A DNA stretch of 64,000 nucleotides from Bacillota bacterium (GTDB taxonomy: Bacteria; Bacillota; Clostridia; Lachnospirales; Lachnospiraceae), in the NCBI GenBank assembly GCA_023387655.1, contig JAEWHR010000072.1, positions 13,290-77,289 on the forward strand, in the 5' to 3' direction. Below, piece by piece: positions 63,067 to 64,000 of the stretch (the first letter of the stretch is position 1; each line of letters begins with the position of its first letter). Under the pieces are notes generated by a model. The model did no database searches. It saw only the letters and a list, made by a program, of their open reading frames with translations, and was not told where the DNA came from. Made by a program: the position numbers and the translations under genes.

Positions 63067-63927
63067 TTATAATAGGGGAAAGATTGCTTCATGTATCTTC
63101 GTTGCTATGTATGAATTATTCATGGTATATAAATGGATTCCATCAACTCCATTCGATAATAAATGCATTATTTGCTCAATAGCATACGCAATTCCTGCAT
63201 CTCTTAATGCTTCCTCTTGGTATTCGTAGCGTTGTAATATCTTAGCAAGCTTTGAAGGAATACTAGCTCCACACATGGTAACCATACGTTCAATTTGTTT
63301 CTTATTTACTACTGGCATAATGCCTGCTTCAATTGGGACTGTAATTCCTTTTTTCCTCGCTTTTTCTAAGAACGTTAAGAAATAATTATTATCAAAAAAT
63401 AATTGGGAGATCAAATGCTCCACACCACAATCCACTTTATGTTTTAAATGTTCTATGTCTTCTTCCATACTAGATGCTTCCAGATGAATTTCTGGATAAC
63501 ATGCCCCTGAAAGATGAAACTTTCCCTTCGTCTTAATGTATTCCACTAAGTCGCTGGCATATGTAAAGTCTTTCTTCGGTTCTATCTCCGGATTTCTATC
63601 CCCTCTTAACGCTAAGATATTCATGGTTCCTTGACTTTTTAGATATTCCAGTATTTCATTCATATCTTCTTTTGTTGAATTAACACAAGTAAGATGGCTA
63701 AGTGCATCGATTCCATAGTTTGTTTGTATGAACGATGCGATGTCACAGGTTGTATGATCTGCTACATTACCTCCAGCACCATAAGTCACACTAATAAAAT
63801 CAGGATTTAGTTTTGTTAATTCGCCTAACACACGATATATACTTTCCACAGGACTATTCTTTTTTGGCGGAAAAACTTCCAAGGAAAACACCGCTTTTCC
63901 TTGACCAAACTTTTTTGAAATCTGCAT
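63067..63927 (-). CDS. metF: 5,10-methylenetetrahydrofolate reductase
   Basis: Reduces methylene-THF to methyl-THF for methionine synthesis or one-carbon metabolism; FAD-dependent TIM barrel. The 286-aa protein has the catalytic Glu in VFSLEVFPPKK, PDFISVTYGAGG, HLTCVNSTKEDMNEIL, LALRGDRN and a C-terminal QLFFDNNYF and GIMPVVNKKQI. Length is that of bacterial MetF. ATG follows GGGAGGTGGGTTA. A promoter-like sequence lies just upstream near the right edge, so it may be the first gene of its unit. Confidence 0.94.
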   Translation of the reverse strand: MQISKKFGQGKAVFSLEVFPPKKNSPVESIYRVLGELTKLNPDFISVTYGAGGNVADHTTCDIASFIQTNYGIDALSHLTCVNSTKEDMNEILEYLKSQGTMNILALRGDRNPEIEPKKDFTYASDLVEYIKTKGKFHLSGACYPEIHLEASSMEEDIEHLKHKVDCGVEHLISQLFFDNNYFLTFLEKARKKGITVPIEAGIMPVVNKKQIERMVTMCGASIPSKLAKILQRYEYQEEALRDAGIAYAIEQIMHLLSNGVDGIHLYTMNNSYIATKIHEAIFPLL

Positions 63928-63958
63928 TAACCCACCTCCCAGATTATCTCTTTTTGAA

Positions 63959-63988
63959 ATCTTATCAGAGGCTGACCTTCTCTGTCAA
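63959..63988 (-). promoter_or_regulatory. Possible promoter of metF
   Basis: On the minus strand TTGACA (63983-63988), 18 bases, TAAGAT (63959-63964), 32 bases before the metF start. The window ends 12 bases further, so an upstream gene cannot be ruled out. Confidence 0.4.
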
Positions 63989-64000
63989 CAACTTGAGATA

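Noticed and set aside
63959..64000. SAM-I riboswitch-like CTTATCAGAGG near metF
   Set aside because: Only the first bases resemble the S-box 5' motif, on the plus strand, opposite to metF; the GGNGGAGGGA part is missing.
1..64000. CRISPR arrays, tRNA and rRNA genes, intact prophage or integrase
   Set aside because: I looked for regularly spaced repeats with unique spacers, tRNA-like cloverleafs and phage or integrase proteins and saw none; the repeats listed are short tandem units without spacers.

Overview
The window looks like chromosome of a low-GC, strictly anaerobic Firmicute, most likely a Lachnospiraceae clostridium. My guess at the nearest relative is Lachnoclostridium (Clostridium) phytofermentans; this is from gene content only, not from a search. 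The anaerobic lifestyle is supported by a class III ribonucleotide reductase, indolepyruvate:ferredoxin oxidoreductase, a Re-citrate-synthase-type enzyme and an iron-sulfur aldo/keto reductase. Starts are mostly preceded by AGGAGG-type ribosome binding sites, sigma-A promoters are easy to see, and hairpin/T-run terminators end many units. There is no rRNA, tRNA, CRISPR array or intact insertion sequence.

Layout. 1-756: 5' part of nrdD, cut by the window edge. 1086-6916: polyamine operon on the minus strand (speA, speE, speB, then a saccharopine-dehydrogenase-like and a carboxynorspermidine-decarboxylase-like gene). 7445-10979: GH36 alpha-galactosidase, a CBS-domain protein and a membrane protein with a probable CcpA cre site on its promoter. 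11746-13098: secreted endonuclease/exonuclease/phosphatase enzyme with a jacalin-like C-terminal domain. 13462-15537: aldo/keto reductase, ECF-type membrane component and DUF1893 protein. 15753-18257: subtilase without signal peptide, then a secreted SH3-M23 peptidase. 18506-23198: heterodimeric ABC exporter behind its ArsR-like regulator. 23608-25751: polysaccharide deacetylase lipoprotein and NusG-domain-II protein. 26219-30731: iorA-iorB-ACT-paaK-ACT operon for aryl-acid metabolism; a second paaK lies at 33458-34771. 31177-33363: CmpB-family membrane protein and sodium:solute symporter. 35058-35641: two convergent Cys-rich small-protein genes. 35815-36915: aroC. 37100-38788 and 45065-47227: chemotaxis receptors. 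39247-42655: Re-citrate synthase, isocitrate dehydrogenase and a GntR regulator. 43185-44880: mgsA and carbamate kinase, divergent. 47624-50355: two GT2 glycosyltransferases and a DUF6465 protein. 50656-56684: complete oppABCDF operon. 56860-60900: accessory islet with a decayed transposase, a decayed 3' fragment of a lipoprotein gene, the intact lipoprotein gene, a secreted NlpC/P60 enzyme and a possible further relic. 60990-63927: membrane-anchored GH25 lysozyme and metF.

How it fits together. The first operon makes agmatine and then polyamines, but carries both an aminopropyltransferase and the carboxy-intermediate route without an AdoMet decarboxylase gene. The ior/paaK/ACT genes should interconvert aryl pyruvates, aryl-acyl-CoAs and aryl acetates with allosteric control. 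The citrate synthase/isocitrate dehydrogenase pair should feed 2-oxoglutarate for glutamate. Many remaining genes act at the envelope (deacetylase, M23, GH25, NlpC/P60, glycosyltransferases) or in nutrient capture (opp, ABC exporter, symporter, alpha-galactosidase). The strongest leads for something new are the mixed polyamine operon, the duplicated CWWIIII Cys/Gly protein at 35058, the EEP-jacalin protein and the NlpC/lipoprotein islet.
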